From Bacteroidota bacterium (lineage in GTDB: Bacteria; Bacteroidota; Bacteroidia; Bacteroidales; Prolixibacteraceae), in contig JAEWME010000121.1 of assembly GCA_023393265.1 (NCBI GenBank), positions 1 through 6,117 on the forward strand: a stretch of 6,117 bases of DNA, in the 5' to 3' direction. Positions within the stretch are counted from its first letter, which is position 1. Every line of letters begins with the position of its first letter. The translations under genes were made by a program, and so were the position numbers. The notes under the pieces are model-generated. The model did no database searches and was not told where the DNA came from. It worked only from the letters and a program-made list of their open reading frames with translations. Positions 5,901 to 6,117 of the stretch are shown here, one piece after another.

Positions 5901-6117
5901 TACGACCATCGCCATCATTCAATTGATGCTTTGGTTGTTGCTCTTACCTCTCAAAGTCATATACAACGCCTAAACAGCCTAAATAAGTATTATCAGGATG
6001 AACTTACTGCGCGAAAAGATGAGTTTAAAATTGAGGTCAAAGAAGGAGAAAGCATTTTGGAAGGATTTTTCAATTTGGAAGCAGAACGCAGAGACGAAAT
6101 CTTGAGAAAAATTGAAA
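2964..6117 (+). CDS. cas9: CRISPR-associated endonuclease Cas9, type II-C-like (3' end outside window)
   Basis: RNA-guided DNA endonuclease of CRISPR immunity; 1051 codons are present with no stop. RuvC-I is MKKILGLDLGTNSIGWALVE, with catalytic D8. An Arg-rich bridge helix spans about 55-80 (NATRREKR, RYKLRRNK) and the conserved QLRGY follows at 151-155. The REC region runs to about 700, with HPFFQEFRCWKQINNLFV near 402-419. RuvC-II is VRVELARDLKNS, with E719. The HNH domain has DIDHIIPKS: D799, H800, and N823 at H+23 as in SpCas9 H840/N863. ERQLKDTQYIS (884-894) leads into RuvC-III, YDHRHHSIDALVVAL, with H985 and D988. All catalytic residues are present. Bacteroidota Cas9 proteins are usually about 1350-1500 residues, so the PAM-interacting C-terminus is missing only because the window ends. 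The start at 2964 is firm: an in-frame TAA lies at 2940-2942 and the RuvC-I motif begins at the expected offset. There is no Shine-Dalgarno. The gene is visibly more A+T rich than argS. Subtype II-C is inferred from the lineage and from the protein's overall form, since cas1, cas2 and any csn2 are not visible. Confidence 0.97.
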   Translation, partial: MKKILGLDLGTNSIGWALVEQDSEKKEGKILGMGSRIIPMGTDKQDYEKGVGITKNATRREKRTARKGNKRYKLRRNKLLFILGELEMLPEQFQFKIGIPEPTKLQNLELLPVLKKTKQLDALGLLELKVQALENPVEIKDFGKILYQFNQLRGYSGGNNEESTKKKQEEDEDAVKKKYEVVVQKVDILDVKQSDDTFTVRGGKNKGEKQYYFDLKIVFNGEEIEGQTELQNLKEKEGQEEELEIRITRKKDDNPTYKFALPQKSNWRKTMELSEKALKEEKLFISQLRLRDLQQNKWAKIRNRVFLRNRYKEEFDKVWETQAEHHPILKNCPQETLKKIANYIFPGRSESQQLLRKTAVEKGLKYIVKDQVIYYQRPLKPQTELIGNCRFEKDEKVIPTSHPFFQEFRCWKQINNLFVTTKTLVGNKYTYQNRYLTSEEKRAIYEKLQTQKEVGFATVIEILNMDKSKGKLDKEQKDYFLNGLNVKAKLKGCDTLLSFKKELGEYFNDFISQDKQLVEQLWTVIFDVKNHEGSEYDLESKRVSSIIAVLRNYTDEETVRELSLKLAQKIKFPRKYTSLSKKAIENILPLMLPNPQYVPNAVQQQFKNIQHLIETGEILDNPRYKLEDYVIDFVKSNPNVIQDGGLMESFAISLIYGKHTAETIKPQIKNYHEIVEDKERAKNLRNPIVAQLANETMQVIKAIWKQYKFNPEELEVRVELARDLKNSAAEREKIWNNQRKSKVINDKAKERLSENGIAITDENILKYRLYEQQKFMSPYTKKKIIPFSKLFDDKEYDIDHIIPKSRYYDDSFSNKVICEKYINEEKSNRTAWEYISQQNSKYKNENGELEIISANEFLSHVNDNYFGKKKRNLLAEKIPSNPVERQLKDTQYISVAIKNELAKIVGSDNVKTSTGEVTDFLRSRWGLRKLFMELTESRFKQMELWDLDENGNPKTNWITKYYDKEKQKHIYEIKNWSKRYDHRHHSIDALVVALTSQSHIQRLNSLNKYYQDELTARKDEFKIEVKEGESILEGFFNLEAERRDEILRKIE

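Overview
The window looks like Bacteroidota (Bacteroidetes) chromosome, probably Bacteroidales/Marinilabiliales-like; I cannot name a genus. This rests on three things: promoters of the Bacteroidota form (TTG, a 20-23 bp gap, then TAnnTTTG) before argS and on the minus strand before the tracrRNA; gene starts without Shine-Dalgarno sequences; and protein families typical of the phylum (TSP3-repeat OmpA-like protein, Bacteroidota-type ArgRS, large Bacteroidota-type Cas9).

Layout. Positions 1-692 hold the 3' part of an OmpA-like outer-membrane protein gene: calcium-binding thrombospondin type-3 repeats, then a peptidoglycan-binding OmpA C-terminal domain. It ends in a strong intrinsic terminator (711-750). 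A short gap with a good promoter leads to argS (835-2628), a complete housekeeping arginyl-tRNA synthetase, which also ends in a strong terminator (2653-2696). The two genes are therefore separate units.

The 335 bp gap from 2629 to 2963 is the most informative part. Besides the argS terminator and an AT-rich spacer, it encodes on the minus strand a compact tracrRNA of about 83 nt (roughly 2920 down to 2838). Its own promoter, anti-repeat, nexus-like hairpin and terminator hairpin with U-run can all be seen. Reading away from it on the plus strand, cas9 starts at 2964 and stays open to the end of the window: 1051 codons, with the C-terminal PAM-interacting part cut off. All RuvC and HNH catalytic residues are present, so this is an apparently active type II (most likely II-C) CRISPR-Cas effector. 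cas1, cas2 and the CRISPR array are not in the window and would be expected downstream.

How the parts work together. The tracrRNA would pair with the crRNA repeat, be processed with it by RNase III and load Cas9. The tracrRNA and cas9 are divergent and very close: the tracrRNA -33 element ends about 7 bp before the cas9 ATG. Any cas9 mRNA starting upstream of about 2898 would thus carry an antisense copy of the tracrRNA, including a repeat-like sequence. The cas9 region is visibly richer in A+T than argS and the OmpA gene, which fits horizontal acquisition of the CRISPR-Cas locus next to a conserved core gene. CRISPR-Cas9 itself is a known system. The points that merit a second look are the cas9/tracrRNA regulatory arrangement, a self-pairing element inside the tracrRNA, and a lineage-type insertion in the Cas9 REC region.
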